A stretch of DNA of 64,000 bases, taken from positions 124,001 to 188,000 of the forward strand of contig NZ_JACRSS010000002.1 of assembly GCF_014384805.1 (NCBI RefSeq), given 5' to 3'. This stretch comes from Guopingia tenuis (lineage in GTDB: Bacteria; Bacillota; Clostridia; Christensenellales; Christensenellaceae). Made by a program: the position numbers and the translations under genes. The notes under the pieces are model-generated. The model searched no databases and was not told the DNA's origin. It saw nothing but the letters and a program-made list of their open reading frames with translations. Positions 36,209-45,191 of this stretch are shown in pieces (within the stretch, counting starts at the first letter, position 1; every line of letters starts with the position of its first letter).

Positions 36209-36880
36209 ATGAAACGAAAAAAGTTTTTTCTGATAATTCTTTTTCTAATGTTCATAATGGGATTAGCAGGAACAATCATATTAGGAGAAACTTTTGGGGG
36301 GTATCACGGCAAAGTAGAAGGGACTAACTTTGTGTTAGAAGAATGGGTAGGCGCTGGCTCAAAACGTTATGATGCCGATGATGAGGGAAACCTGTATTTC
36401 CTAGTTCAAGGGGGAATGTTTGAGAAACAATCGTATGCAGTCGTAATATATGGGCCAACAGGACAATATAAATATACCCTTTATCCTGAGGTTTCCGTGG
36501 GGACAGCAATAAGAATTAGATCGGGTGATAATCATATTCTTGTATATGACAGTAAAGCAGAGGAACTAATAGAGTTTGATGATAAAGGGTTCTTAGTTAC
36601 TAAGAAAGCAATAACAGAAAACGATATTAAAAATTATGATCTTACAAATTTTGGGAGTGACTATACTGAAACTATTCGAAACCGAGGGGAATTTGTATAT
36701 AAAAATGATTTTGGAACCATTCGAAGAAGTATAAATGGAAAAGAAATAGTAGTTTTTACAGTTCCAACTTGGCAAGTTTTGTATAAGATTTTTGATATAA
36801 TAAAATACATTTCACTAGCAGGGTTATTTGTATTTGGATTTGTCATACCGGTAATTAGAAAAACCAATGGATATAAATAA
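36209..36880 (+). CDS. membrane protein with outer propeller-like domain
   Basis: 223 residues. N-terminal membrane segment (about 6-26) and a second near the C terminus (190-214). The middle (GSKRYDADDEGNLYFLVQGG; HILVYDSKAEELIEFDDKGF) has NHL/propeller-like strands. AT-rich. It is followed at once by hairpin H3, the position immunity genes occupy in cassettes 1 and 2. Confidence 0.6.
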   Translation: MKRKKFFLIILFLMFIMGLAGTIILGETFGGYHGKVEGTNFVLEEWVGAGSKRYDADDEGNLYFLVQGGMFEKQSYAVVIYGPTGQYKYTLYPEVSVGTAIRIRSGDNHILVYDSKAEELIEFDDKGFLVTKKAITENDIKNYDLTNFGSDYTETIRNRGEFVYKNDFGTIRRSINGKEIVVFTVPTWQVLYKIFDIIKYISLAGLFVFGFVIPVIRKTNGYK

Positions 36881-36889
36881 TAATTAGAC

Positions 36890-36909
36890 AGGCACGCATT
36901 TGCGTGCCT
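36890..36909 (+). repeat. cassette hairpin H3
   Basis: Same AGGCACGC-ATTT-GCGTGCCT as H1 and H2, then ACCAATTTTTTGGATAAGC, a diverged version of the linker. Confidence 0.8.
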
Positions 36910-36947
36910 ACCAATTTTTTGGATAAGCAAGAAAGTATGATAAATCT

Positions 36948-36987
36948 GTGGACGCAGCACCTGTACAGCTATTGCGGGAATAATCCC
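36948..36987 (+). pseudogene. 40-bp RHS core remnant
   Basis: GTGGACGCAGCACCTGTACA and the next bases match 26343-26382, except for two changes near the end; then the match breaks off. This is what is left of a further cassette. Confidence 0.75.
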
Positions 36988-37080
36988 TATAAAAAAGATA
37001 AGAGGAGGTTGTTTATCAGGATCTATATAATAATCATATATTGAAATAGAATCGTGATAAGCAAATAAAACAAGAGAAGG

Positions 37081-37106
37081 GGAAGAGATGCATCTACTTC
37101 CTTTTT
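37081..37106 (+). terminator. terminator-like hairpin
   Basis: GGAAG / CTTCC around the palindrome AGATGCATCT, then TTTTT. It may isolate the RHS island from the riboswitch unit. Confidence 0.5.
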
Positions 37107-37237
37107 CTCTTTGAGAAAATAAGGAAAAAGACAATCTGGCTGGGACTGAAAAGAAAAAACGGGAAAAACAGGAGAAATTTCTCTGTACAACGCCGAAAAT
37201 TATGATAAGATAGACGTGGGCGGCTTATCCGCCCAGA

Positions 37238-37452
37238 CAATCAGAGCTTTTTGTGGCCCTGGGGCGCATGCCAAGTCCTCAGGGATGAACAAGAGAACCG
37301 GGTGAAAATCCCGGACGGAATCCGCCGCTGTAAGCGCAGAGTCCATGGTCCGTCGATGAAAATCGGTCACTGGGAAACTGGGAAGGCAGGGCCTTGGGCG
37401 CAGAAACCGATTTGTTTTATATGCGTAAGTCAGAAGAACTACAAAGAGCGCA
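37238..37452 (+). ncRNA. cobalamin riboswitch
   Basis: The conserved core is plain: GAACCGGGTGAAAATCCCG, then GCCGCTGTAAGCGC, then TCACTGGGAAACTGGGAAGG, and later AAGTCAGAAGA, in the order of the cobalamin aptamer. Outer boundaries are approximate. It senses a B12 form; a terminator 50 bases downstream makes it a transcriptional OFF switch. Confidence 0.92.
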
Positions 37453-37502
37453 AACACGAACCTTGCCCGGAGCTTTCGGCAGGCGCGGACGGCACAGGAA
37501 AA

Positions 37503-37536
37503 CGGCTGTGGCATGTATTTGCCATAGCTTTTTTTA
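37503..37536 (+). terminator. riboswitch expression-platform terminator
   Basis: GCTGTGGCA (37505-37513) pairs with TGCCATAGC (37520-37528), followed by seven or more T. It lies 70 bases before the first gene, so it would stop transcription when cobalamin is bound. Confidence 0.85.
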
Positions 37537-37606
37537 TTGGAATCCGGCTTTTTTGGCGGCGGTTTCACCGGCTGCGGGGAGAAGGACGAAAAGGAGAGAA
37601 CGAAGG

Positions 37607-38935
37607 ATGAAAACGAAAACACCTTCTAAAAAAAGGGCGCTGTATAATGGCCTGATGGCGGCTGCTATTGTGGTGATTCTGTCGGCCGCGGTTCTGGCCG
37701 TGGGAAGCATACAGGGATGGTTTGCCGGGCCGCCGTCTGCGGGCGGTCCCGGGGCGGCTCAAACCGCAGAGGCCGCGCTTACTGCCCAAAACAAGGTGGG
37801 CGGCGCCAATATCGAGCGGGCCGGAATCGCCTATTCCCTTTCGGAAGGGACACAGCTTCGGGATGGGGATACCGTGGAGACGCTGAACGGATCATCCATC
37901 GAACTGAAATCCGGAGAGGATTGGATTTTCGTCAGCGAAAATTCCGAGCTTACCCTGCATATGGAGGGAGATGGCATGGCGCTGTCCCTCTCCCGGGGCG
38001 AGATTTTTGCTGTGGTCGGAGATTCCCTGGAAATCCGGGCGATGGATGCCAGGGGACGGCTGGAGGCCGGGGCGGCATCGGTGAGCGCGCCCTCCGGCAG
38101 CGCGAATTTCTGCTGTTTTGCCGGAGAGATCGCCTTAGCGGACAGTAGGATTGCGGCGGGAGAAATGGCAAGTGTCCTGGCGGACGGCGTGCATTCCGGG
38201 CAGCTTTCCCTGAATACCCTGAACGATTTTCAAATGGAGAGCGTGCGCCGGGCGGGAGAGAAAACCCAGCTTTGCTTTACGGCAGCGCAGATAGACGAGA
38301 TGCAGGCTGAGCGGGAGGAGGAACTCCGCGCGGCCGAGGAGGCGCAGCGCCAGGAGGAGGAAAAGGCTGCCCAGATCGAAAAAGAGCAGCAGGAAAATAA
38401 GGAAAACCCGGGAAACGCCGGCGGAGGAAACAGTACGGCGGGGGATTCGCCCGCGGCCGCAAAGCCTGCTTCCTCCGGCGGGAGCGGCGCGGCGGGAACC
38501 GGCGGCGCCGGACAGACGGCGGAGAAAAAGCAGAAATGCACCATCGAGATCCGCTGCGACGCTATTTTGGAGAATATGGGGGATCTGGAAGAGGGCAAGA
38601 ACAAATATGTTCCATCCAACGGGAAGATTCTGGCCCGCTCCACCCTGGAATTTGAAGAGGGCGAGACAGCCTTTGATGTTCTCAAGCGGGCCTGCTCCCG
38701 GGCGGGGATCCAGCTGGAATATTCCTGGACGCCGGTCTACAACAGCTACTATGTCGAGGGGATCAACCATCTCTATGAATTTGACTGCGGGAACCAGTCG
38801 GGATGGATGTATCAGGTGAACGGCTGGTATCCCAACTATGGATGCTCGGCCTACACTCTGAAGGACGGCGACGCCATCGTCTGGCGCTATACCTGCAAGG
38901 GATATGGGGCGGATCTGGGCGCTCCCATGGCATAA
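37607..38935 (+). CDS. membrane-anchored FecR-like / DUF4430 protein
   Basis: 442 residues from the ATG at 37607 (GGAGAG ahead). Parts: N-terminal membrane anchor (about 15-37), a FecR-like beta domain (about 75-210: GTQLRDGDTVETLNGSS, LSRGEIFAVVGD, GEMASVLADG), an acidic coiled coil (about 230-265), a Gly/Ser spacer, and a C-terminal DUF4430 domain (about 308-438: STLEFEEGETAFDVLKRAC; NQSGWMYQVNGWYPNYGC). DUF4430 is related to the beta domain of transcobalamin and intrinsic factor. It lies first behind the cobalamin riboswitch, so a cell-surface role in cobalamin binding is likely. It could also act as a sensor because of the FecR part. Confidence 0.8.
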   Translation: MKTKTPSKKRALYNGLMAAAIVVILSAAVLAVGSIQGWFAGPPSAGGPGAAQTAEAALTAQNKVGGANIERAGIAYSLSEGTQLRDGDTVETLNGSSIELKSGEDWIFVSENSELTLHMEGDGMALSLSRGEIFAVVGDSLEIRAMDARGRLEAGAASVSAPSGSANFCCFAGEIALADSRIAAGEMASVLADGVHSGQLSLNTLNDFQMESVRRAGEKTQLCFTAAQIDEMQAEREEELRAAEEAQRQEEEKAAQIEKEQQENKENPGNAGGGNSTAGDSPAAAKPASSGGSGAAGTGGAGQTAEKKQKCTIEIRCDAILENMGDLEEGKNKYVPSNGKILARSTLEFEEGETAFDVLKRACSRAGIQLEYSWTPVYNSYYVEGINHLYEFDCGNQSGWMYQVNGWYPNYGCSAYTLKDGDAIVWRYTCKGYGADLGAPMA

Positions 38936-38983
38936 ACAGAGAAACAGCAAAAGAAAAATATATAAGGAGGAAGAAAGCAGAAC

Positions 38984-41900
38984 ATGAAACAGGGGATGAG
39001 AAAGCATCGGTTTTGGACAAAGCTGGCGGCATTTATCCTGGCGGCGGCCATGGTTTTGGGCGCGCTGCCCATGGGCGCGCTGGCGGAAGCGGCGCCGGAA
39101 CCGGCAGAGACCGTCCAAATAGAGGAGACGGCAGCGCCGGAGGCCGAGCCGTCTGCCGCGCCGGAGCAAAGCCCGGAGGCGGAACCGGCAGAGGAAGGCG
39201 AAGCAAGCGGTCCCGTGCAGACGCCGCCGGCAGAGGAGCCTGCGGAAGCGACGCCGGCGGAGGCTCCCGCAGCCTCTCCCAGCCCCAGCCCGTCGGCAGC
39301 CGCTGCGCCCCAAACGGCCCGAAAGGCGGCGGCACGGACGGGCAGCGGCCAGGGAAGCGTGCGGGTGATCGTCCGCAACGACACCCTGAAAAGCGGAGCA
39401 TGGACGGGTACGATTCTGGATACGACAGTGCCCGTAACCGACGACCTGACCATGATGACCGCCGTGCTGCGCGCCCTTGCGGCGGATGGATTCTCCTGGG
39501 CGGGCTATGGCACAAGCCCGGGAAACGACATGTCCATCACCTATATTGAGAGCATTGCACGGGACGGGAAGCTCCTGGGCCCATCGGATGACGTGCCCTA
39601 TGGCGGATGGATGTGCTCGCTGAACGACTGGTTTACCTCCGAGGGTGCGGACCAGTATACCATCGCCAACGGAAGGCTGGCGGCGGGGGATGTGATCCGC
39701 ATGGAATACAGCTGCAACATGGGCGCGGATATCGGCAGCGTCTGGGGAGACAGCGATACTTCCCTGGCGTCGCTCAAAATCGCGGGAGTGGAGCTTTCCC
39801 CGGCCTTTTCCGGCGCGGAAACAGCCTATACGCTGGTTTTGGAGCCGGGAGAGACGGCAGTGACCATCACCTATCGGGCGACTAACCGGAATTTCCAGGC
39901 CCGGGCCTATAAAAACAGTTATGCGCCAACGGCGGAAAGCTGGATCAAGAGCGGCCAGACGGTTTCCCTATCTTCGGGAGATGTGCTCTATGTGGGCGTA
40001 GGCAACAGCGCATGGCCCTCTATGAACACCGGGGCGAGCGAAACGCGCTATACTCTTGCGGTCAAGAGCAGCGCCGAGAGCCTGAACGAGCGGATTTTGG
40101 CGCTTCCCGCGCCGGAAGCGGCGACGCTGAAGGACAAGGATGAGATCCAGACCTGCCAGGCGCTTTATGAGAGCCTGTCTGCGCAAGAGCAGGCCCAGAT
40201 TGTCCAATATGACAAGGTGGAGGCGCTCCTGGAGCGGCTGGCCGAGCTCGAGCGGATCGAGGCCGTGCGGGCGCAGATTGAGGCGCTTCCCGCGCCGGAG
40301 GATCTCACGGCGGCGGACGAAGCCCAGGTGACGGCGGCAAAGCAGGCATTTGACGCCCTGGGAACCCTGCAGGGAGAAATATCCGGGGCGCTTCAGGAAA
40401 AGCTGGAAGAAGCTGTCCAGCGGATGGCCGGACTTATAGGGCCGGAGTTTACAGAGATCTATCAGGCCACGGGGGCCTATCTCTATCGCACGGTGACAAA
40501 TCCGGTGATTGCATCGGCAGGCGGCGAGTGGGCGGTGATCGGCCTGGCCCGGAGCGGCTATCCCGTGAGCGAGGAGTATTTCGCCCGCTATATCGCCAAC
40601 GTCTGCCAGGAGGTGGCGGAGAAGGAGGGCGTTCTGGATTCCCGCAAATACACGGAATATTCCCGGGTGGTGCTGGGCCTGACCGCCGTGGGCTATGACG
40701 TGACGGATGTGGCGGGCTATAACCTGCTGGAGCCTCTTGCGGACTATGACCAGGTGATCTGGCAGGGCATCAACGGGCCGGTATATGCGCTTCTCGCCCT
40801 GGATTCCCGGGAATATGAAATTCCCGCCGCCCCGGAGGGCAAGACGCAGACGACGCGGGAAAAGCTCATCGATTATATTTTGGAGAAAGAAATTGCCTCC
40901 GGCGGCTGGGCGCTCTTTGGCTCCAGCGCCGACCCGGATATCACGGCCATGGCCATTCAGGCGCTGGCGGCGTATTATGGGACGGACAGCCGGGTGACGG
41001 CGGCTGTGGACCGGGCCGTTGCCCGCCTTTCCGCCATGCAGAAGGAGGACGGCGGCTTTGCCAGCTGGGGATCGGTCAACAGCGAATCCTGCGCTCAGGT
41101 CGTGGTGGCGCTGACGGCCCTGGGGATTGACCCGGCGGCAGACGCGCGGTTCATCAAAAACGGAAACAGCGTGATGGATGCCCTGCTGAGCTTTGCCGTG
41201 GCGGGCGGCGGCTTCCGGCATGTGGAGGGCGGCGGCGTCAACGGCATGGCGACCGAGCAGGGATATTGCGCCCTCGCGGCCTATGACCGGCTGCGCAGCG
41301 GCAGGACATTCCTCTATGACATGACGGATGTAATTCCCTTAAACGCCTATGAAAGCGTGGAACAGCTCATCGCGGGAATCGGCGAAGTGGGCGTTGGAAG
41401 CGGGAGCGGAATCGCTGCGGCGCGGGCCGCCTTTGACGCGCTGCCGGCAGCTCAGCAGGCCAAGGTGAAAAACGCAGATGTCCTGGCGGCGGCGGAAGCG
41501 CGGCTGGCCGGGCTTTTGCAGGAAATAAGCGAGACGATCCAAAAAATTGGAGCTATCGGCCAGGTCACGCTGGAGAGCGGATCTGCGATCCGGGCGGCGC
41601 GGGCGGCCTATGACGCCCTTACGGCGGAGCAGCAGGCGCTGGTGGAAAACTATGGAACGCTGACGGCGGCGGAAGCGGCGTTTGCCGCCTTGAATGAGAA
41701 AAACGAGACATCCGGGCTGGGAGACGCGGAAACCGATGAAACGGAAACAAATGTGAGCGCCGGCGGAGAGACCAAAACGCTGGGTGACGGAGAGACGGAA
41801 ATTACCATCGGCGACGTGACCTATCGGGTGAGCGAGGATACGGCGGCGGCCATGCGGCGCATTGACGGCTTGCGGGCAGACGGCAGTGACGCGCTGGAGG

Positions 41901-42556
41901 ACGTGCTGGCGGCCTATCGCCTCTATGCGGCTCTGAGCGATGCAGAGAAGGCGCAGGTGGTCAATTATTCCCGGCTGGACGGCATTTTGGAGGGGATCGG
42001 CGCAGAGAATCACAAAGACGGGAAAACCGGCCTTTCAGCTGAGGGCCTGCCCTGGTATATTCAGATGACGGTGCGCCGCGCGGCGGCAGGAGAGGACGCA
42101 TATGACGCGCTTTTGGAGAGCATGGGCAGCAACACGCTGCTTATGGCGCTGGAGGTGGCGTTTACGGATATCCGGACCGGGGAACCGGCGGAGCTGACCG
42201 GGACGGCGACGCTGCGGCTTCCCGCCCCGGATGCGGAGGGATATGCGGGCCTATGGATTGCGCGGATGCTGGCGGATGGACGGATGGAGTCCATGGAATG
42301 CCGCGAGGAGAACGGGGAGCTTGTCTTTGCCGTTTCGGCGGCGGCGGTCTACGGCATCGTAGGCGGCGCGGCGGAAGCGGAGGCAGTGCTGGAGGAAAAC
42401 GGCGCAGTTCCGGCGGATGGAGCGATGCAGGCGACAGGCGCGCCGGCGCCGGCAGCCTCCCTTCTCTGGCTCTGGATCCTGCTCGGCTGTCTGGGCGTGG
42501 GCGTGCTGGTGCTGGTGATCCTGGCGAAAAACGGCAAGTTGAAAAAGCGGGACTGA
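38984..42556 (+). CDS. surface transcobalamin-like protein: DUF4430 plus alpha/alpha-barrel region
   Basis: 1190 residues; the ATG follows AAGGAGG. Signal peptide about 1-36, Pro/Glu/Ala spacer to about 115. A DUF4430 domain (about 124-255; DDVPYGGWMCSLNDWF and GRLAAGDVIRMEYSC) precedes a cadherin-like beta domain (260-365). Helices to about 490 lead to a terpene-cyclase/transcobalamin-like alpha/alpha-barrel (about 490-785), with repeats such as SGGWALFGSSADPDITAMAIQ and KEDGGFASWGSVNSESCAQV. Further small helical units (SGIAAARAAFDALPAAQQ) and a C-terminal membrane segment (about 1160-1180) with KLKKRD tail anchor it. It has both domains of animal B12 carriers, in the reverse order. It probably captures cobalamin for the ECF transporter that follows. 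Confidence 0.82.
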   Translation: MKQGMRKHRFWTKLAAFILAAAMVLGALPMGALAEAAPEPAETVQIEETAAPEAEPSAAPEQSPEAEPAEEGEASGPVQTPPAEEPAEATPAEAPAASPSPSPSAAAAPQTARKAAARTGSGQGSVRVIVRNDTLKSGAWTGTILDTTVPVTDDLTMMTAVLRALAADGFSWAGYGTSPGNDMSITYIESIARDGKLLGPSDDVPYGGWMCSLNDWFTSEGADQYTIANGRLAAGDVIRMEYSCNMGADIGSVWGDSDTSLASLKIAGVELSPAFSGAETAYTLVLEPGETAVTITYRATNRNFQARAYKNSYAPTAESWIKSGQTVSLSSGDVLYVGVGNSAWPSMNTGASETRYTLAVKSSAESLNERILALPAPEAATLKDKDEIQTCQALYESLSAQEQAQIVQYDKVEALLERLAELERIEAVRAQIEALPAPEDLTAADEAQVTAAKQAFDALGTLQGEISGALQEKLEEAVQRMAGLIGPEFTEIYQATGAYLYRTVTNPVIASAGGEWAVIGLARSGYPVSEEYFARYIANVCQEVAEKEGVLDSRKYTEYSRVVLGLTAVGYDVTDVAGYNLLEPLADYDQVIWQGINGPVYALLALDSREYEIPAAPEGKTQTTREKLIDYILEKEIASGGWALFGSSADPDITAMAIQALAAYYGTDSRVTAAVDRAVARLSAMQKEDGGFASWGSVNSESCAQVVVALTALGIDPAADARFIKNGNSVMDALLSFAVAGGGFRHVEGGGVNGMATEQGYCALAAYDRLRSGRTFLYDMTDVIPLNAYESVEQLIAGIGEVGVGSGSGIAAARAAFDALPAAQQAKVKNADVLAAAEARLAGLLQEISETIQKIGAIGQVTLESGSAIRAARAAYDALTAEQQALVENYGTLTAAEAAFAALNEKNETSGLGDAETDETETNVSAGGETKTLGDGETEITIGDVTYRVSEDTAAAMRRIDGLRADGSDALEDVLAAYRLYAALSDAEKAQVVNYSRLDGILEGIGAENHKDGKTGLSAEGLPWYIQMTVRRAAAGEDAYDALLESMGSNTLLMALEVAFTDIRTGEPAELTGTATLRLPAPDAEGYAGLWIARMLADGRMESMECREENGELVFAVSAAAVYGIVGGAAEAEAVLEENGAVPADGAMQATGAPAPAASLLWLWILLGCLGVGVLVLVILAKNGKLKKRD

Positions 42557-42581
42557 TATGAGAGAATAAGAAAAGCGAGAA

Positions 42582-42608
42582 GGGCCGGAGAGGGCAGATC
42601 TCCGGCCC
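42582..42608 (+). terminator. partial terminator or mRNA-stabilising hairpin
   Basis: A 10-base stem, GGGCCGGAGA / TCTCCGGCCC, then TTTGC. With such a short T-run it may let some transcripts through, giving more binding protein than transporter. Confidence 0.6.
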
Positions 42609-42633
42609 TTTGCAAATCAGGAGGGCAGTTTTC

Positions 42634-43512
42634 ATGGCGCGGGGCTTGGCCGGGGTGCATCCGGCGGTTGGTTTTTTGTTTTTTTTCGGGGCGGCGGCGC
42701 TCACCATGTTTTTTGCGCACCCTGCCTATCTCCTCGCTTCGCTGGCGCTGGCCTGCTGCTATTATTTCCTCCTGAAAGGAAGAGCCGGCCTGCGGTTTTT
42801 TTTCGGCATGCTGGCCTTCTGCCTTTTGGTTGGCCTTATAAATCCCCTGTTTAGTCCCCGGGGAGAGCGGGTGCTGTTCACCTGGCTGGGCGGGCGGCCC
42901 TATACCGGGGAGGCGCTTTTCTACGGCATGACCCTTGGGGGGATGTTTCTGGCGGTGAGCCTCTGGTTTGCCTGCTATAATCAGGTGATGTCCGGGGATA
43001 AATTTACCTATCTGTTTGGGAGCCGCGCTCCCGCCCTCTCTCTCGTGCTCTGCATGGCGCTGCGGCTTGTTCCCCATTTCAGGGGAAAGGCCCGGCGGAT
43101 CCGGGAGGGAAGGCGGTGCATCGGGAAGGACCCGGCGGGCCGCCGGAGGGGAGAGCGAATGCAGGCCGCCATGGAGATCCTCTCGGCGCTTATGTCTTGT
43201 GCCCTGGAGGACGCGGCGCTCACGGCGGACTCCATGAACAGCCGGGGATATGGAAGCGGCCCGCGGACACGGTTTCCCCGGTATGCGGCAAAGGCCCGGG
43301 ACGGCTTTCTTGGCGGGTGGCTGCTCGTCTGCCTGGCGGGCGCGGCAGTCTGCGGCGCGATAGGCGGCGCGGGAACCTTTGGGGCAGAGCTGCCGCCGTT
43401 TGGTGCGGCGGCGGCTCTGGGGCTGGTTTTCGAGGGAGGCTTTTTGGCAGTCCCCGTGATTTTGCATGGCAAGGAGGCCTGGACATGGCGCATTTTACAA
43501 TCGAGAATCTGA
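42634..43512 (+). CDS. ECF transporter transmembrane component T (first copy)
   Basis: 292 residues; the ATG at 42634 follows CAGGAGGG. It is an EcfT/CbiQ-type protein with 5-6 membrane segments. The coupling helices hold ALRLVPHFRGKARRIREG and ADSMNSRGYGSG, the ARG-type motifs that contact the ATPases. ECF T subunits transmit ATP-driven motion to the S subunit. Its 3' end overlaps the ATPase gene by 28 bases. It is clearly homologous to the second T gene at 45.9 kb (ALFYGMTLGGM... / SFVYGMVLGTM...). Confidence 0.88.
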   Translation: MARGLAGVHPAVGFLFFFGAAALTMFFAHPAYLLASLALACCYYFLLKGRAGLRFFFGMLAFCLLVGLINPLFSPRGERVLFTWLGGRPYTGEALFYGMTLGGMFLAVSLWFACYNQVMSGDKFTYLFGSRAPALSLVLCMALRLVPHFRGKARRIREGRRCIGKDPAGRRRGERMQAAMEILSALMSCALEDAALTADSMNSRGYGSGPRTRFPRYAAKARDGFLGGWLLVCLAGAAVCGAIGGAGTFGAELPPFGAAAALGLVFEGGFLAVPVILHGKEAWTWRILQSRI

Positions 43513-45191
43513 CATTTGCATATCCGGAGGCCGGGAAAAATGCCTTGCAGGACGTGAGCCTTCAAATCCAGGAGGGAGAATATCTGGTGCTCATCGGGAA
43601 AAGCGGGAGCGGGAAATCCACGCTTCTGCGCCACCTGAAAACCGCACTCACGCCCCACGGAGTGCGCAGCGGACGGGTGCTTTTTTCCGGAAAACCGCTG
43701 GAGGAAGCCGGGCTTCGGGAGCAGAGCGCCAAGATCGGCTATGTGATGCAGGACCCGGATAGCCAGATCGTCACGGACAAGGTCTGGCATGAGCTGGCCT
43801 TTGGCCTGGAGAGCCTGGGCTGCGACCAGCGGACCATGCGCCTGCGTGTGGCGGAGATGGCCAGCTATTTTGGCATTCAGGACTGGTTTCACCGGGATGT
43901 TGCCGAGTTGTCCGGCGGGCAGAAGCAGCTTCTCAACCTGGCTTCCATCATGGCCATGCAGCCGGAGGTTTTGATTCTAGACGAGCCCACCAGCCAGCTG
44001 GACCCCATTGCGGCGGCAGATTTTTTGAACACCGTGCGCAAGATCAACCTCGAGCTGGGGACGACGGTCATCCTCTCCGAGCACCGGCTGGAGGAGGTAT
44101 TTCCGGCGGCCGACCGGGTGGCGGTTCTGGAAGAAGGCCGGCTCATGGCCCTGGATACCCCCCGGGGCATTGGGCGCAGGCTCCGCGCAGAGGGGAGCGA
44201 TATGGTGGCGGCCCTGCCCGCTCCCATGCGGATTTTTTACGGCGCGGAGGGCGGCGGAGAATGCCCCCTCACTGTGCGGGAGGGGCGGAGCTGGCTTTCC
44301 CGGGAGATGGAGGGCCGCCCGGTTTGCCGGGAAACGCCGCCCGCGCCGTTGGAGGAGATCCCGGCAGCGGATGCCGCAGTGGTGTTAAAAGAGGTGTGGT
44401 TCCGCTATGAAAAGGACGCGCCGGACGTGCTTCGCGGGGTGAACCTGCAGGTGCCCCGGGGCAGCCTGTTTGCCGTGGTGGGCGGAAACGGCGCGGGGAA
44501 GTCCACGATGCTCAAAGCCATCTGCCATATCTGCCGTCCCTATCGGGGCAAGGTGCTTTTGGAGGGGCGGAAGGTGGAAAAATACCGCCCGGACGAGCTG
44601 TTTCAGGGCATGCTGGCCATGCTGCCCCAGGACCCCAAAACGCTGTTTGTCAAAAAGACCGTCCGGGAGGAGCTTTTGGAGATGCTTCCCGGCCGCGGCG
44701 GGGAAGAGCGGGAGGAACGGGTTTTGAAGATCGCCGCCGAGCTGCAGGTGGCGGATCTTCTCGCTCAGCATCCCTATGACCTGTCGGGCGGGGAGCAGCA
44801 GCGGGCGGCGCTGGCGAAGGTGCTGCTGCTGGAGCCAAAGATTCTTTTGCTGGACGAGCCCACCAAGGGCATCGACAGCTTTTATAAAAAAACGCTGGCG
44901 GAGATCCTGGCCGGGCTGAAACGAAAGGGCGTCACCATCCTGCTGGTGTCCCATGATATCGAGTTCTGCGCCCAATATGCCGATGCCGTCGCTATGTTTT
45001 TTGACGGCGGGGTGGTCACTGCCAACACGCCGGGCCGCTTTTTTGCGGAAAACAGCTTTTATACCACGGCAGCCAACCGGATGAGCCGCCATCTCTTCCC
45101 CTATGCTGTGACGGCGGACGACGTGATCCGCCGGGTCTGCGAAAGCCGGGGAGAGGGAAAGGAAAGGATCAGGAGGGGAGAACGGCAATGA
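43485..45191 (+). CDS. ECF transporter double ATPase (two ABC domains fused)
   Basis: 568 residues; the ATG at 43485 follows AAGGAGG. Domain 1 has Walker A GKSGSGKSTL, signature LSGGQKQLLNL, Walker B VLILDEPTSQLD and an H-loop in ILSEHRLE. Domain 2 (from about 300) has GGNGAGKSTMLKA, LSGGEQQRAALAKVLL, ILLLDEPTKGID and LLVSHDIEF. The two domains stand in for the separate EcfA1 and EcfA2. It overlaps the T gene and, with the start codon of the next gene, its own stop. All catalytic motifs are intact. Confidence 0.93.
   Translation: MAHFTIENLTFAYPEAGKNALQDVSLQIQEGEYLVLIGKSGSGKSTLLRHLKTALTPHGVRSGRVLFSGKPLEEAGLREQSAKIGYVMQDPDSQIVTDKVWHELAFGLESLGCDQRTMRLRVAEMASYFGIQDWFHRDVAELSGGQKQLLNLASIMAMQPEVLILDEPTSQLDPIAAADFLNTVRKINLELGTTVILSEHRLEEVFPAADRVAVLEEGRLMALDTPRGIGRRLRAEGSDMVAALPAPMRIFYGAEGGGECPLTVREGRSWLSREMEGRPVCRETPPAPLEEIPAADAAVVLKEVWFRYEKDAPDVLRGVNLQVPRGSLFAVVGGNGAGKSTMLKAICHICRPYRGKVLLEGRKVEKYRPDELFQGMLAMLPQDPKTLFVKKTVREELLEMLPGRGGEEREERVLKIAAELQVADLLAQHPYDLSGGEQQRAALAKVLLLEPKILLLDEPTKGIDSFYKKTLAEILAGLKRKGVTILLVSHDIEFCAQYADAVAMFFDGGVVTANTPGRFFAENSFYTTAANRMSRHLFPYAVTADDVIRRVCESRGEGKERIRRGERQ

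Noticed and set aside
18009..37000. Insertion sequence or prophage as the carrier of the AT-rich island
   Set aside because: No transposase, integrase or phage gene is present. The island structure is explained by RHS cassettes.
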